Position numbers and translations under genes: made by a program. A DNA stretch of 64,000 nt from Spirochaetota bacterium (GTDB lineage Bacteria > Spirochaetota > UBA4802 > UBA5550): positions 20,923 to 84,922 of the forward strand of contig JAFGJK010000110.1 in the NCBI GenBank assembly GCA_016929135.1, written 5' to 3'. Below the pieces are notes generated by a model. That model was given only the letters and a program-made list of their open reading frames with translations. It was not told where the DNA came from and did no database searches. Shown here piece by piece: positions 42,119-50,254 of this stretch; position 1 is the first letter of the stretch, and every line of letters begins with the position of its first letter.

Positions 42119-44797
42119 ATGAATATACTGTATTTAAACTCGTTTTCCATTGGCTCATTGGTCGCCGTGGTCTTTTTCCTGGTAACGACGGTATTCTTCC
42201 TGACGGTGAAGAATAAGTCGAAGGCGACGTTTCATATGGGCGTCAGCTACGCATATATGTGCCTGTTCAATTTCGCCTATTTCATATCCGCCAGCATCCA
42301 CCATCCCGCCGCCGCGTACCACCGCTGGTGTACGGTCCTCTGCGTACTGCTGAGCCTTACTCATTTTATCCTGTTTCTCTACTGCTTTCCCGAGGAAAGG
42401 CGCCCCCGGGTGACCAAGGCGCTCACCTACCTGCTCTATGCCGTTTCGATCGTCTCCACGGTGGTCTTCTGTGTCATGACGGCGGGGGCCCCAAAGGTGT
42501 TCCTCTTCCAGGCCCACTACTGGGATTTCGACGCAGACCGTATCAGCCGCGTCATCTCGTACATAATTATTTTACTGGTGCTCAGCAATTTTCTCCTGGC
42601 CATCTGGAAATCCTTCACCCACCGGGGGAGGGACAGGGTGGTGCTCATAATGATCGGCGTCGCCTATATGCTGGAGACGATCGTGCCCTCGGTGGCGAAC
42701 GCCATGAGCCGGGACGGTATCATCGACCGCAGCACCTTTCAGAATATCTGGGTCCTCTTCAACGTACTGGGTTTCTTTATCCTGGCGCTCATTTACATCA
42801 ACAACGCCAGGGACCGCATCAGCTTCATGGGAAAGCTCATCGGCATCAGCGTGGTTACGTTTCTCACGCTGATGCAGTTTTCCAGCTATTTCTCCCTGAG
42901 GGAGAGGGACGAGTCCTTCGACGATATCTACCGTAAGTCCGCCACCCTGGTGATCCGTACCGTTGGGGAGAATGAAACGGACAAATACACCCTGGAATAC
43001 CGGCCGGATTCGGATACCCTGGAGGGGAACCGCGGGAGCACAGTGAGGATCACTGGATTGATGCGGCAGGAGCTGATGAACACCTATATCGTCGAACAGA
43101 TACGTCGCCTGGACGCCGATGGCTTCGGCGACAGCCTCCGCTCGCTCCTGGCGGGGAGAAACGCGCGCTTCGAAGGCTACCGGCGGCATCTGCTGGCCTA
43201 CGCCGCCTCCCTCGGACCGGGGCTGCACGATCCGTCGGCCATAATCGTGGAGCACATCGAGGATCTCGCGAAGACGGTGAACTACCGGTTCGTCAAGATC
43301 CGGCAGATCCCGGACAGTAATTTCCGCGCCGGGATCGAACGTTTCATTGCGAAGGAGGATAAGGACTTTTCCGGCTTCCGCGAGGCTATTGCGGAGCACC
43401 TGAAGTTGAGCGCCAGCGAGGGCGCGCCTCTCAGGGAGGAGATCCTAGCCATGATCGCGCCGATGCACCCGGCCGGCGCCAGGGTTTTCCGGGAGGACGC
43501 CACAAACAACAACCAGTATATCGCCTATTCCCAGGTGGACCTGGCGAACGGCATCGTCTACGAGGTGGGGTACGATTACCGGGAATACCGTTCCTTCATG
43601 CACACCTCGGTGCTGAAGACGGTGATCATGCTCTTCATCCTCCTCCTGGTGGTGCGCTTCGGGTTCCAGCTGTTCTTCGCCGGCATACTCACGAACCCAC
43701 TGCGGCGGCTCTCTCATGGGGTGCGCCAGGTGAACGAGGGGGACCTTTCTGTCTCAATCCCGGTGAAGATTGAGGATGAGATCGGCTACGTCACCCGCTC
43801 CTTCAACAACATGGTGGCATCGATACGGAACATGGTGGAGACGGTGACCATGAGCTCCATGGAGGTGAAGAATGTGAGCGCGGACATGCACAGCTCCTCC
43901 TCCAGGCTCTCGGACATCGCCCGCGAGCTCACGGCGATCGTCGAGGAGACGGTGTCGGCCTACGAGGAGATGTCCTCCTCCTTCGAATCGAACCTTGAGG
44001 ATATAAAGACGCAGTCCGACAGCCTGGATTACGTGAAGAACGACATCGCGGCGATCAACGCGAACAGCGAACAGCTCTCCGCCAGGGTGAAGGCACTCAC
44101 CGAAAGCATCAACGAGGCGGTGAGCAAGGTGCGGGATGGTGAGAATACCATGAAGCAGTCGGTGCAGTCCATCGAGGAGATGGCCGTCTATTTCAGGGAC
44201 ATCGAGGCGACCATCAACTCCATCAACGAGGTGGCGGACAAGATAAACCTCCTGGCGCTGAACGCCGCCATTGAGGCGGCCAGGGCAGGCGAGTACGGCA
44301 AGGGCTTTTCCGTCGTCGCCGACGAGGTGAACAAGCTGGCGGATCAGACCTCCGATCTCGTGAAGGGAATACAGAGCACGCTCACGGTCCATACCAGGAA
44401 GATGACCGACGAGCTCACCAACATCAGCAGGGCTGCCGGCACCTTCGAGAACATCCTCGCGGCGGTCCTGGAAACAAGGGACGTGCTGACAGGGGCGATC
44501 GATTTTACCGACAACCTGAACAAGACGAACGTCGTCATGCAGGGGAAGATGGCGCATCTGGGCGAGATATCCGGGAACATTTACAACTTTTCCCTGGAGC
44601 AGAAAAATGTGATAGAGGAACTCACCAACGCCATCAACAGCATCAATCAGATCACCCAGTCTACCCTGGAGAGCGCCGACATGGTGAAGAGTTACTCGAG
44701 GATCATGGACCTGAGCGCCAACGAGCTGGCGGAGCACATAAACTCCTTCAAGCACCTGGAAACGGCAAACGGCGGGGAAAATAGCGGGGAGAGCTGA
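42119..44797 (+). CDS. Methyl-accepting chemotaxis protein with N-terminal 7TM region and HAMP
   Basis: 892 residues. Seven membrane helices (about 8-240), as in the histidine-kinase N-terminal 7TM family, are followed by a helix near 240-260, an extracytoplasmic domain (about 265-500), a further helix near 505-525, a HAMP domain ([20 protein letters not shown]) and a long MA signalling domain with [20 protein letters not shown]. Both an intramembrane 7TM sensor and a periplasmic sensor may thus feed one output. GGGGGA precedes the ATG. Such receptors are known to me mainly from spirochaetes. Confidence 0.85.
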   Translation: MNILYLNSFSIGSLVAVVFFLVTTVFFLTVKNKSKATFHMGVSYAYMCLFNFAYFISASIHHPAAAYHRWCTVLCVLLSLTHFILFLYCFPEERRPRVTKALTYLLYAVSIVSTVVFCVMTAGAPKVFLFQAHYWDFDADRISRVISYIIILLVLSNFLLAIWKSFTHRGRDRVVLIMIGVAYMLETIVPSVANAMSRDGIIDRSTFQNIWVLFNVLGFFILALIYINNARDRISFMGKLIGISVVTFLTLMQFSSYFSLRERDESFDDIYRKSATLVIRTVGENETDKYTLEYRPDSDTLEGNRGSTVRITGLMRQELMNTYIVEQIRRLDADGFGDSLRSLLAGRNARFEGYRRHLLAYAASLGPGLHDPSAIIVEHIEDLAKTVNYRFVKIRQIPDSNFRAGIERFIAKEDKDFSGFREAIAEHLKLSASEGAPLREEILAMIAPMHPAGARVFREDATNNNQYIAYSQVDLANGIVYEVGYDYREYRSFMHTSVLKTVIMLFILLLVVRFGFQLFFAGILTNPLRRLSHGVRQVNEGDLSVSIPVKIEDEIGYVTRSFNNMVASIRNMVETVTMSSMEVKNVSADMHSSSSRLSDIARELTAIVEETVSAYEEMSSSFESNLEDIKTQSDSLDYVKNDIAAINANSEQLSARVKALTESINEAVSKVRDGENTMKQSVQSIEEMAVYFRDIEATINSINEVADKINLLALNAAIEAARAGEYGKGFSVVADEVNKLADQTSDLVKGIQSTLTVHTRKMTDELTNISRAAGTFENILAAVLETRDVLTGAIDFTDNLNKTNVVMQGKMAHLGEISGNIYNFSLEQKNVIEELTNAINSINQITQSTLESADMVKSYSRIMDLSANELAEHINSFKHLETANGGENSGES

Positions 44798-45059
44798 ACC
44801 TGCCGGTCCGGCATTGATGCGAGATGTCTCGACGCTCCCAATACACCACAGCACGAGCCGGAGGCCTGCCGCCGATGATGTGATAGGATCGGTCCCGCAA
44901 CACCTGGTCCGTGATGGCGATTTCCGCACCAAGACTTCGTCACATGTCGAGCGTCCGGTACATCCGCTCCACAGAACGCGCACCTGCGGCGTCGACGATC
45001 ACGGTGCCACTGCGGCCCCTGTTCGGTGATGCCCGTCCCTTCGTTGGTTCAGCCGACGT

Positions 45060-45617
45060 TCATTCCCCCTGCAGTAGTTCGATCACCCTGTCGGTGTTCA
45101 TCACGCTGGAGAAGGTCCCCTGCAGCGACGCCAGGAAGGCATCCTGGACCTGTGCCGCCGCTACGCGGCGGCCGTCAATGGAAAGATCTCTGGTGGCGCA
45201 GCTGTCCCCGGCGAGGATGCACCGGTATCCCAGATCGAAGGCGGCCCGGACCGTGGTGTCCACGCACAGATGGGTCATCATCCCGGCCACTACCAGCCGC
45301 GTGATGCCGCGTTCCTTCAGATACCCGTCGAGGGCCGTACCCCTGAAGCTGTTGGGGAAGTGCTTGAGGAACACCGGTTCCCCCTCCTGCGGCTGAACGC
45401 TCCGATGGATCTCAGCTCCCTCCGTGTCGGGGAGGAAAAAGGTGGCACCGGGCCGCACCGAGACGTGCCGGACATGGACGACCGGCATGCCGCTCCCGCG
45501 GCAGTGGCCCAGCAGCCACGCGAGCGCATCTGCCGCGGCCTCACTGCCGGACAGTTCCATCTTCCCTCCGGGAAAATAATCATTCTGCACATCGATGACA
45601 ATGAGCGCCGTGTTCAT
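45060..45617 (-). CDS. Isochorismatase-family cysteine hydrolase
   Basis: 185 residues. The triad is visible: Asp in VIDVQNDYFPGG, Lys in VFLKHFPNSF and Cys in GMMTHLCVDTTVRAA. The family includes nicotinamidases and ureidoacrylate/isochorismate hydrolases; the sequence differs enough from pncA in this window to suggest another amide substrate. Its start overlaps the upstream Fe-S gene in an ATGA junction. Confidence 0.87.
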   Translation of the reverse strand: MNTALIVIDVQNDYFPGGKMELSGSEAAADALAWLLGHCRGSGMPVVHVRHVSVRPGATFFLPDTEGAEIHRSVQPQEGEPVFLKHFPNSFRGTALDGYLKERGITRLVVAGMMTHLCVDTTVRAAFDLGYRCILAGDSCATRDLSIDGRRVAAAQVQDAFLASLQGTFSSVMNTDRVIELLQGE

Positions 45618-46309
45618 CCCTTCCTCCTAATGCCCGCCACGAGCGGGCAGTTTTTCCTGCAGCGGTAGCATTTCTTCAGTATGTATCCCTTTTCGTTTCT
45701 GTACACCGACAGCGGCCTGCAGAGCCACTGCCGAACCGTCGTTCCGTCAAGCGCCCCGGCCGGGCAGGTGTCGATGCAGATGCGGCAGCTGTCAGGGCAG
45801 GTCCTGTAGTCCGCCGGGGGCGACGGCTCGATCTCCCGGTCCGAGAGCAGCGCCCCGATCTGTATCATGTTGCCGTACCGTTCGTTCACCACCAGGTTGT
45901 TCCGTCCGATGACGCCCAGGCCTGCCAGCTGCGCGGCGTGTCGCAGGGAGATGATCGCCCGGCCGGTTGTGTGCTCCTCGTCCCAGTACTCGTAGGGGTC
46001 ATCGGTGGGGATGACCACTGCAGCGATCCCCAGGGACTGGAGATCCAGGGAGATGAGAAAGGTCATCCGGTCTACCTCCTGCATCGCCATGGTGTTGCTG
46101 TGAGTGTAGGGGACGCAACTCTGGGCGTACAGGGATTCGGGTGGGATTCTCTTCGCAAAGACGATGACGGACCTCGTTTTATCGTACACGTCGGCCGGGT
46201 GGAACCCAGCGGGGGCGCCGGAAAAGCGCTCCACCGGGGCGATACCGAAGAGGTCCGCGCCGTGTCCTTCGGCAATCTGTCGTATATCATCCTGCCCCAT
46301 GGCTGTCAT
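45614..46309 (-). CDS. Fe-S protein related to epoxyqueuosine reductase (QueG-like)
   Basis: 231 residues. The N-terminal part (GHGADLFGIAPVERF, TRSVIVFAKRIPPESL, HAAQLAGLGVIGRNNLVV) matches the DUF1730/QueG fold. Two cluster motifs follow, CRICIDTCPAGAL and CYRCRKNCP. The C-terminal HEAT-like part of true QueG is missing, and the Cys pattern is shorter, so it is probably a relative of unknown substrate. ATG 46309 has GGGAGGAACG; the frame is open to 46342. It overlaps the hydrolase gene downstream. Confidence 0.8.
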   Translation of the reverse strand: MTAMGQDDIRQIAEGHGADLFGIAPVERFSGAPAGFHPADVYDKTRSVIVFAKRIPPESLYAQSCVPYTHSNTMAMQEVDRMTFLISLDLQSLGIAAVVIPTDDPYEYWDEEHTTGRAIISLRHAAQLAGLGVIGRNNLVVNERYGNMIQIGALLSDREIEPSPPADYRTCPDSCRICIDTCPAGALDGTTVRQWLCRPLSVYRNEKGYILKKCYRCRKNCPLVAGIRRKG

Positions 46310-46492
46310 GGCGTTCCTCCCGCTGCGCTTTTGTGGATCCATTGATGCATCGATGCTTCATATGTGCCATGCTCTGTCCAGCGATATTTGTTCTTCGGGG
46401 TACTTGACGGATGGGGCCGATTGCTGATGAGCGAGGCTGTTTCGGCGGGGAAATGAGTTAAGGAACCTCTGCAAAATGGACGTGATAGGAGT
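46310..46492. other. Gap between the Fe-S gene and the ssrA-proximal element
   Basis: No gene is visible. It should hold the minus-strand promoter of the Fe-S/hydrolase pair, but I cannot name boxes with confidence. The neighbouring palindromic element starts at 46493. Confidence 0.4.
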
Positions 46493-46595
46493 TGACAACG
46501 TGATATTCAACGCGAGCGGGAGGCAGGCGGCCGACACGCCGCCGACGAAAACGGATGTTTTTCGGAGGCGGACGAACGTGAATATCACGCTGTCA
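46493..46595. repeat. Long imperfect palindrome with inner hairpins upstream of ssrA
   Basis: The arms TGACAACGTGATATTCA (46493-46509) and TGAATATCACGCTGTCA (46579-46595) pair over 16 of 17 positions, with one A-C mismatch. Between them are GGCGGC/GCCGCC (46526-46531 with 46538-46543) and CGAAAAC/GTTTTTCG (46546-46552 with 46557-46564). A run of A follows the right arm. The whole could fold as a three-way junction in RNA, act as a cruciform, or be a miniature palindromic element. No target duplication is visible. Confidence 0.55.
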
Positions 46596-46625
46596 TGAAA
46601 AAAACCGATAATTGTGCTCATGGTC

Positions 46626-46654
46626 TTGACGCCGCGGCCGTTTTTTTGTATATT
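46626..46654 (+). promoter_or_regulatory. Promoter of ssrA
   Basis: TTGACG (46626-46631), exactly 17 bases, and TATATT (46649-46654). Transcription would begin within about 12 bases, close to the mature 5' end of tmRNA at 46667. It is one of the best promoter matches in the window, as expected for an abundant RNA. Confidence 0.8.
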
Positions 46655-46666
46655 GACATACTTGGA

Positions 46667-47016
46667 GGGGACGATCTGGTTTCGACTGCAATTATGGGTC
46701 TACAGCCGCATGTCGAGGGTGCTGTCATCTCGTTAAAAGTGGCAGAAAAAAAGTATTCGCAAACGACAATTTAGCACTGGCAGCCTAATCAGCCGCCACG
46801 CCAATAGTTATCCGCTCCTCTGGGATTTCTAACGGCGTCATACTCAGGGGATAGCCCGGACTCCGCTCTCCCCGGTCGAGGGCGAAACAACAGGGAGACG
46901 GGCCCATTGGTACGGTTCCGGCGCCGGACCAGAGGGTCATCGATAAAACACCGGATACGCATGTAGACACTGTAGGCGTGTTTTGCAGGACGCGGGTTCG
47001 ACTCCCGCCGTCTCCA
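46667..47016 (+). ncRNA. ssrA: Transfer-messenger RNA (tmRNA)
   Basis: 350 bases. The 5' end GGGGACGATCTGGTTTCGAC pairs its first seven bases with CGTCTCC at 47009-47015 to form the acceptor stem (one G-T pair), and GCGGGTTCGACTCCCGC is the T arm. The resume region after AAAAAAAGTATTC encodes a short tag, ANDNLALAA, ending at TAA (46786-46788). The 3' CCA is not encoded in full, so it must be added. tmRNA with SmpB rescues stalled ribosomes and marks the truncated protein. Pseudoknots are probable in the GC-rich middle but were not modelled. Confidence 0.96.
46759..46788 (+). other. tmRNA proteolysis-tag reading frame
   Basis: Codons GCA AAC GAC AAT TTA GCA CTG GCA GCC then TAA give ANDNLALAA. 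The end LALAA/ALAA is the usual degron for ClpXP-type proteases; the start AND is shared with many bacteria. It is shorter by one residue than the Escherichia coli tag ANDENYALAA. Confidence 0.93.
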
Positions 47017-47021
47017 CATCG

Positions 47022-47669
47022 CTAATCGGAAAGGTACTCGAGGTCTTCAAGCGTCTCGATGAGGCGCTTCGACACCGTGTCGAGGAGCATGGTTTTTGCC
47101 CTGTTGTGGTCGAACTCGTCGATATCGATGGTGTTGGCCTGGTGATCCAGGTAGAGGAGAGAGAGGTCTCTGTCGACGATCGTCACCAGGGAGGTGAAGT
47201 CGATGAACTGCATCTCCGTGGAATAGTCACCGTCCACTTCGTAGATGATCAGGCTGTCCAGCCCCTCCCGTTCCATCAACGTCTTGAGCTCCGGCTCGTT
47301 TTCATGCAGCGTCTGTCTGATCACTCCCTGAGACTTGTAGAGCATGAAATCGCCGTCAATGGAGATTTGATAGAAGCGCTCGAGTTCCGAGGGGTATTTG
47401 ACGATATTCCCCTCGGCCTTCGTGAGGAGAAAGAGATCGTTCTGTTTCTCGTATGACTTCAGCCAGAACTGGAGGCTCCTGGCATAATCCCTGTACAGTG
47501 CCATCTCGGTCCTGGGGAGGCGGAGGACTATGCCGCTCTTTTTAAGGGCCTCGAGCTTCGCGGATTCGCTGATCTCGCTGTGTATGCTGTAGCTGGCGCA
47601 CCCCGCGATGGAGAACATCCCTGCGATGATCGTCATGATGCAGGTTCTGATGGCTATCGTCCGTTTCAT
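47022..47669 (-). CDS. Lipoprotein of unknown function
   Basis: 215 residues. A signal peptide with lipobox FSIAGC gives a lipid-anchored protein. The body is mixed alpha/beta and acidic; DSLIIYEVDGDYSTEMQFID followed by VTIVDRDLSLLYLDHQ looks like a beta-sheet region similar to outer-membrane-associated lipoproteins that make or bind sugar or lipid, but I cannot name a family. It starts four bases before the end of the neighbouring upstream gene region (gap of four bases) and ends six bases from tmRNA, convergent to it. Confidence 0.65.
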   Translation of the reverse strand: MKRTIAIRTCIMTIIAGMFSIAGCASYSIHSEISESAKLEALKKSGIVLRLPRTEMALYRDYARSLQFWLKSYEKQNDLFLLTKAEGNIVKYPSELERFYQISIDGDFMLYKSQGVIRQTLHENEPELKTLMEREGLDSLIIYEVDGDYSTEMQFIDFTSLVTIVDRDLSLLYLDHQANTIDIDEFDHNRAKTMLLDTVSKRLIETLEDLEYLSD

Positions 47670-47673
47670 GGGG

Positions 47674-48465
47674 CTACATGGCCGCTTTGAGCAGCTTTCT
47701 CCCCCTGTCGGTCACAGTGATGGAGACGGGGGCGTCATCGCGCGGCGCGGCGTATTCCACTATCCCGAAATGCCTGAGCCAGGTGTAGAAGTAGAAATCC
47801 AGGAAGGATATGGAGAAAAGGTCCCCCTGCCTGCTGAAACCGGTGAGGTCAAAGAAATCGTTGGCCAGCGCCTCCAGCACCATGGGGCCCGGGTGCCGCA
47901 ACGTCAGATCCATGAGGATGTATCGGTTCCTCTTCAGGTCTGCGGCAAGGGCGGTGTCGGAGGAGAAGATCTCCTCCCACTCCAGGTCGTTCCAGAAGGA
48001 GTGGAAGAGCTTCACATACATGGCAAAACCGGAGAGGGGGCGCTCGCCGATCCGTGCGACCCCCTCCTCATTCTGGATGATCCGGGCCTTCCTGAGAATT
48101 GCGACCGCCTGTTTGATGTAGATCAGCAGGAGATCCCTGTCTTCGATCTCGGACGCCAGTGGCGTCGATTCGATGGCTTTCATGATAAAACGATAAAAGC
48201 TGTCGTGGAACCTTCCCTCATCGCTCACCGGGAAGATATTGCCGGTGACGGTCTCGATGATATATTCCGCAAGGCGTACGGCAAAGCATCCCGTGTCACA
48301 GAGCGAAGAGAGCCTCGTATGGGACGCCTGGAGAAGATACGAGCTGGCGATGCTCTGCGGGATCTGGTAGTCTTGGGAATTCTGGTGATCGGTGCCATAT
48401 GCGACGGGATGTACCGTCCTTCTGGAAAGGCGGCGCGGGTCCGGTGTAAAATTGTTATTCGCCAT
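47674..48465 (-). CDS. Hypothetical cytoplasmic protein
   Basis: 263 residues, no signal peptide. It is mostly helical, with EIEDRDLLLIYIKQAVAILR and SFWNDLEWEEIFSSDTALA, and a C-terminal region (about 205-262) with FYFYTWLRHFGIVEY and VTDRGRKLLKAAM that looks like a winged helix of the kind ending many DNA-binding or restriction-linked proteins. No family recognised. It precedes the lipoprotein gene by four bases and likely shares its transcript. Confidence 0.6.
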   Translation of the reverse strand: MANNNFTPDPRRLSRRTVHPVAYGTDHQNSQDYQIPQSIASSYLLQASHTRLSSLCDTGCFAVRLAEYIIETVTGNIFPVSDEGRFHDSFYRFIMKAIESTPLASEIEDRDLLLIYIKQAVAILRKARIIQNEEGVARIGERPLSGFAMYVKLFHSFWNDLEWEEIFSSDTALAADLKRNRYILMDLTLRHPGPMVLEALANDFFDLTGFSRQGDLFSISFLDFYFYTWLRHFGIVEYAAPRDDAPVSITVTDRGRKLLKAAM

Positions 48466-48520
48466 TATCTATCGGTACTCTTGACAGCTCGTTCGTCCGC
48501 TGTTACTGACTATCTTTTGT

Positions 48521-48553
48521 ATTAATTATTAATGTTATTTATTAATAATTAAT
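48521..48553. repeat. Perfect 13-bp AT-only inverted repeat
   Basis: ATTAATTATTAAT (48521-48533), spacer GTTATTT and ATTAATAATTAAT (48541-48553). It lies in a 286-base, strongly AT-rich gap (48466-48751) upstream of the minus-strand gene at 47674-48465. No GC stem is present, so it is a poor intrinsic terminator; it is better placed to be a protein-binding or DNA-melting site. A related ATTAATTACTAA follows at about 48565. Confidence 0.55.
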
Positions 48554-48751
48554 TTTCCATCTCTATTAATTACTAAAATGCTGATGTGAATCCATCATCC
48601 TTACTGCATCTGTTTCTTGAAAAGGCCCTTAATCTGGATTGGTTAGGGAAAGATATCTCCCTCTAATAGGGGAACATTATGGTGAAAATTAATTTTAAGT
48701 CAAGATAAATTGCGTATCCCGTCGTAAAAAAAACAGGATAAAAATTTATTC

Positions 48752-49423
48752 TCATCCACCGATGAGCCGCACTGCGGAGTCCCGGCTGATATTCCCCTGC
48801 ACATTCAGTGCCAGCGTCCCGTTTTCTGTGATCATTCGCGCGGTCTCCGGCACCGTATTCGCCGGATTGAAGGATGCCGGCTCCGGCAGTGAGCGTGCCA
48901 GTGTTTGCAGTCGACCCTGTAATTGTTCGACCGTACGTCCGGTTTCTCTCAGGTCACCTGAAAGCTGTCGGTCGATTTCGTTCAGCTTCCGTGCGTCCGG
49001 AATCGCCCCTGCCTGGACCGCTCCCGCCGCGGCGATAACCCGCTCCACGCCGTTCTGCACCTGCGGTATCGCCTGTACCGGCGGTGCAGCAACCCGTTCG
49101 CCGTACTGCTGCATTGCCCCCTGTATCTCTGCCAGGGCCGTCTGCAGCTCGCCGCTGTCCGTCTTTCCGGAGATGATCGTCTGCTCGGCGACGCTGCGGA
49201 GCCGTGATGATACCACCATCGCTTTCTGCAAGAGGGTGTGGGACATCTGGGTTATGCTCAGCGCGTCGTTCAGGGACCGCTCCATTGTCAGACGGTCAGA
49301 GATGGACTGGTCGATACGGACCTGGGTCCGTTCCTGCTGTATCGGGGCTATCTGTGGTGATCGTGGAACCTGAACCTGGGGTCTGGTAGACAGTACCTGT
49401 GACAAATCCGTTGTGATCTTCAT
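48752..49423 (-). CDS. Short flagellin-like protein
   Basis: 223 residues, no signal peptide, very rich in Gln, Ala and Ser. Residues 50-110 (ALSITQMSHTLLQKAMVVSS, RLRSVAEQTIISGKTDSGEL) resemble the flagellin N-terminal D0/D1 helices, and the last 30 (ARMITENGTLALNVQGNISR) resemble the flagellin C-terminal helix. The central variable domains of flagellin are lacking and the extreme N-terminus differs. It may be a flagellar-export substrate, hook-associated or regulatory relative. Weak similarity only. Confidence 0.45.
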   Translation of the reverse strand: MKITTDLSQVLSTRPQVQVPRSPQIAPIQQERTQVRIDQSISDRLTMERSLNDALSITQMSHTLLQKAMVVSSRLRSVAEQTIISGKTDSGELQTALAEIQGAMQQYGERVAAPPVQAIPQVQNGVERVIAAAGAVQAGAIPDARKLNEIDRQLSGDLRETGRTVEQLQGRLQTLARSLPEPASFNPANTVPETARMITENGTLALNVQGNISRDSAVRLIGG

Positions 49424-49517
49424 GACGATTCCCTCCCTGGCATCTGCATTTAAAAAATAGCGATGGAAACCGGTTTTGTCAAACCATATTTCCTGGCGCG
49501 GTCCCCGTATCCGATGG

Positions 49518-50087
49518 CTACACCTTCATCAGGGATTCCGCGAGTCTCTTCGCTTCCTCTCTGGAGAGTTCGATTCTCATCCTCCCCCCCCCGGGGTGGG
49601 CAAAAACCACAGTGCACCCCTCGTCGGAGTTCTCCACCATGAATCTCTTCGTCTCCGGCATCACCATGGACTGCGGCAGCCAGTCGTCAGGGTTGAATTC
49701 CGCGATCTGAATCAGAACCCCGAAGGCGTCGCGGGGATGGATGAAAAGCTCCTTCCAGACCTTGCCGTACTCGTGGTACCCGAAATAGGGGATGCCGCGG
49801 GAGGTCAGCAGTTCCGCCGCCTTCTTGATGTCGGCGGTCTGCATGGTGATGTGGTGCATGCCGCCGTCTTTTTTCGCCAGGAACCCGTCAAGGAAGCTCC
49901 CCTCTCCGTTCGGATTCAGGATCTCGAACCTGCTCAGGTCTCCCAAGGAGAAGAGCTGCCAGCGGTATTTCAGGTTGCCGTCCACGCTGTAGGAGCCCGG
50001 TATGGCGCCGAAGAGCTCGGAAAAAAAACTGAAGGCCTTCTCGTAATCCCTCACCGCGATGGCGACGTGATCGATGCGCAGTATCAT
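49518..50087 (-). CDS. VOC-fold (glyoxalase/methylmalonyl-CoA epimerase-like) protein
   Basis: 189 residues. The first 130 form one VOC module with metal ligands likely in IDHVAIAVRD, MHHITMQTADI and VLIQIAEF, similar to methylmalonyl-CoA epimerase. About 55 extra C-terminal residues carry an HPGGGRMRIEL stretch encoded by nine G in a row (49584-49592). The long open frame upstream of ATG 50087 is antisense to the aconitase start region and is not used. Divergent from aconitase. Confidence 0.78.
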   Translation of the reverse strand: MILRIDHVAIAVRDYEKAFSFFSELFGAIPGSYSVDGNLKYRWQLFSLGDLSRFEILNPNGEGSFLDGFLAKKDGGMHHITMQTADIKKAAELLTSRGIPYFGYHEYGKVWKELFIHPRDAFGVLIQIAEFNPDDWLPQSMVMPETKRFMVENSDEGCTVVFAHPGGGRMRIELSREEAKRLAESLMKV

Positions 50088-50254
50088 GTGCCTGTCCCTC
50101 CGGGTTTTGGAAAATATCATGAATGTATCACCCAATTCGTCCTTGTAAAGAATATTTTGCCGGATGGCGGAAGAATGATGCGGGGAAAAAGTTCTTGAAA
50201 AGGCGATGCGGGGGCCTGTGATGGTATCCGCGATACGCAACGAGAGGTGCTGCA

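Noticed and set aside
43754..44983. 409-codon open frame antisense to the 7TM chemoreceptor
   Set aside because: It mirrors the repetitive coiled-coil codons of the receptor and lacks any domain.
46991..47016. A separate tRNA gene suggested by the T-arm and acceptor sequence
   Set aside because: These are the 3' tRNA-like part of tmRNA; its acceptor partner is 46667-46673 and no anticodon arm is present.
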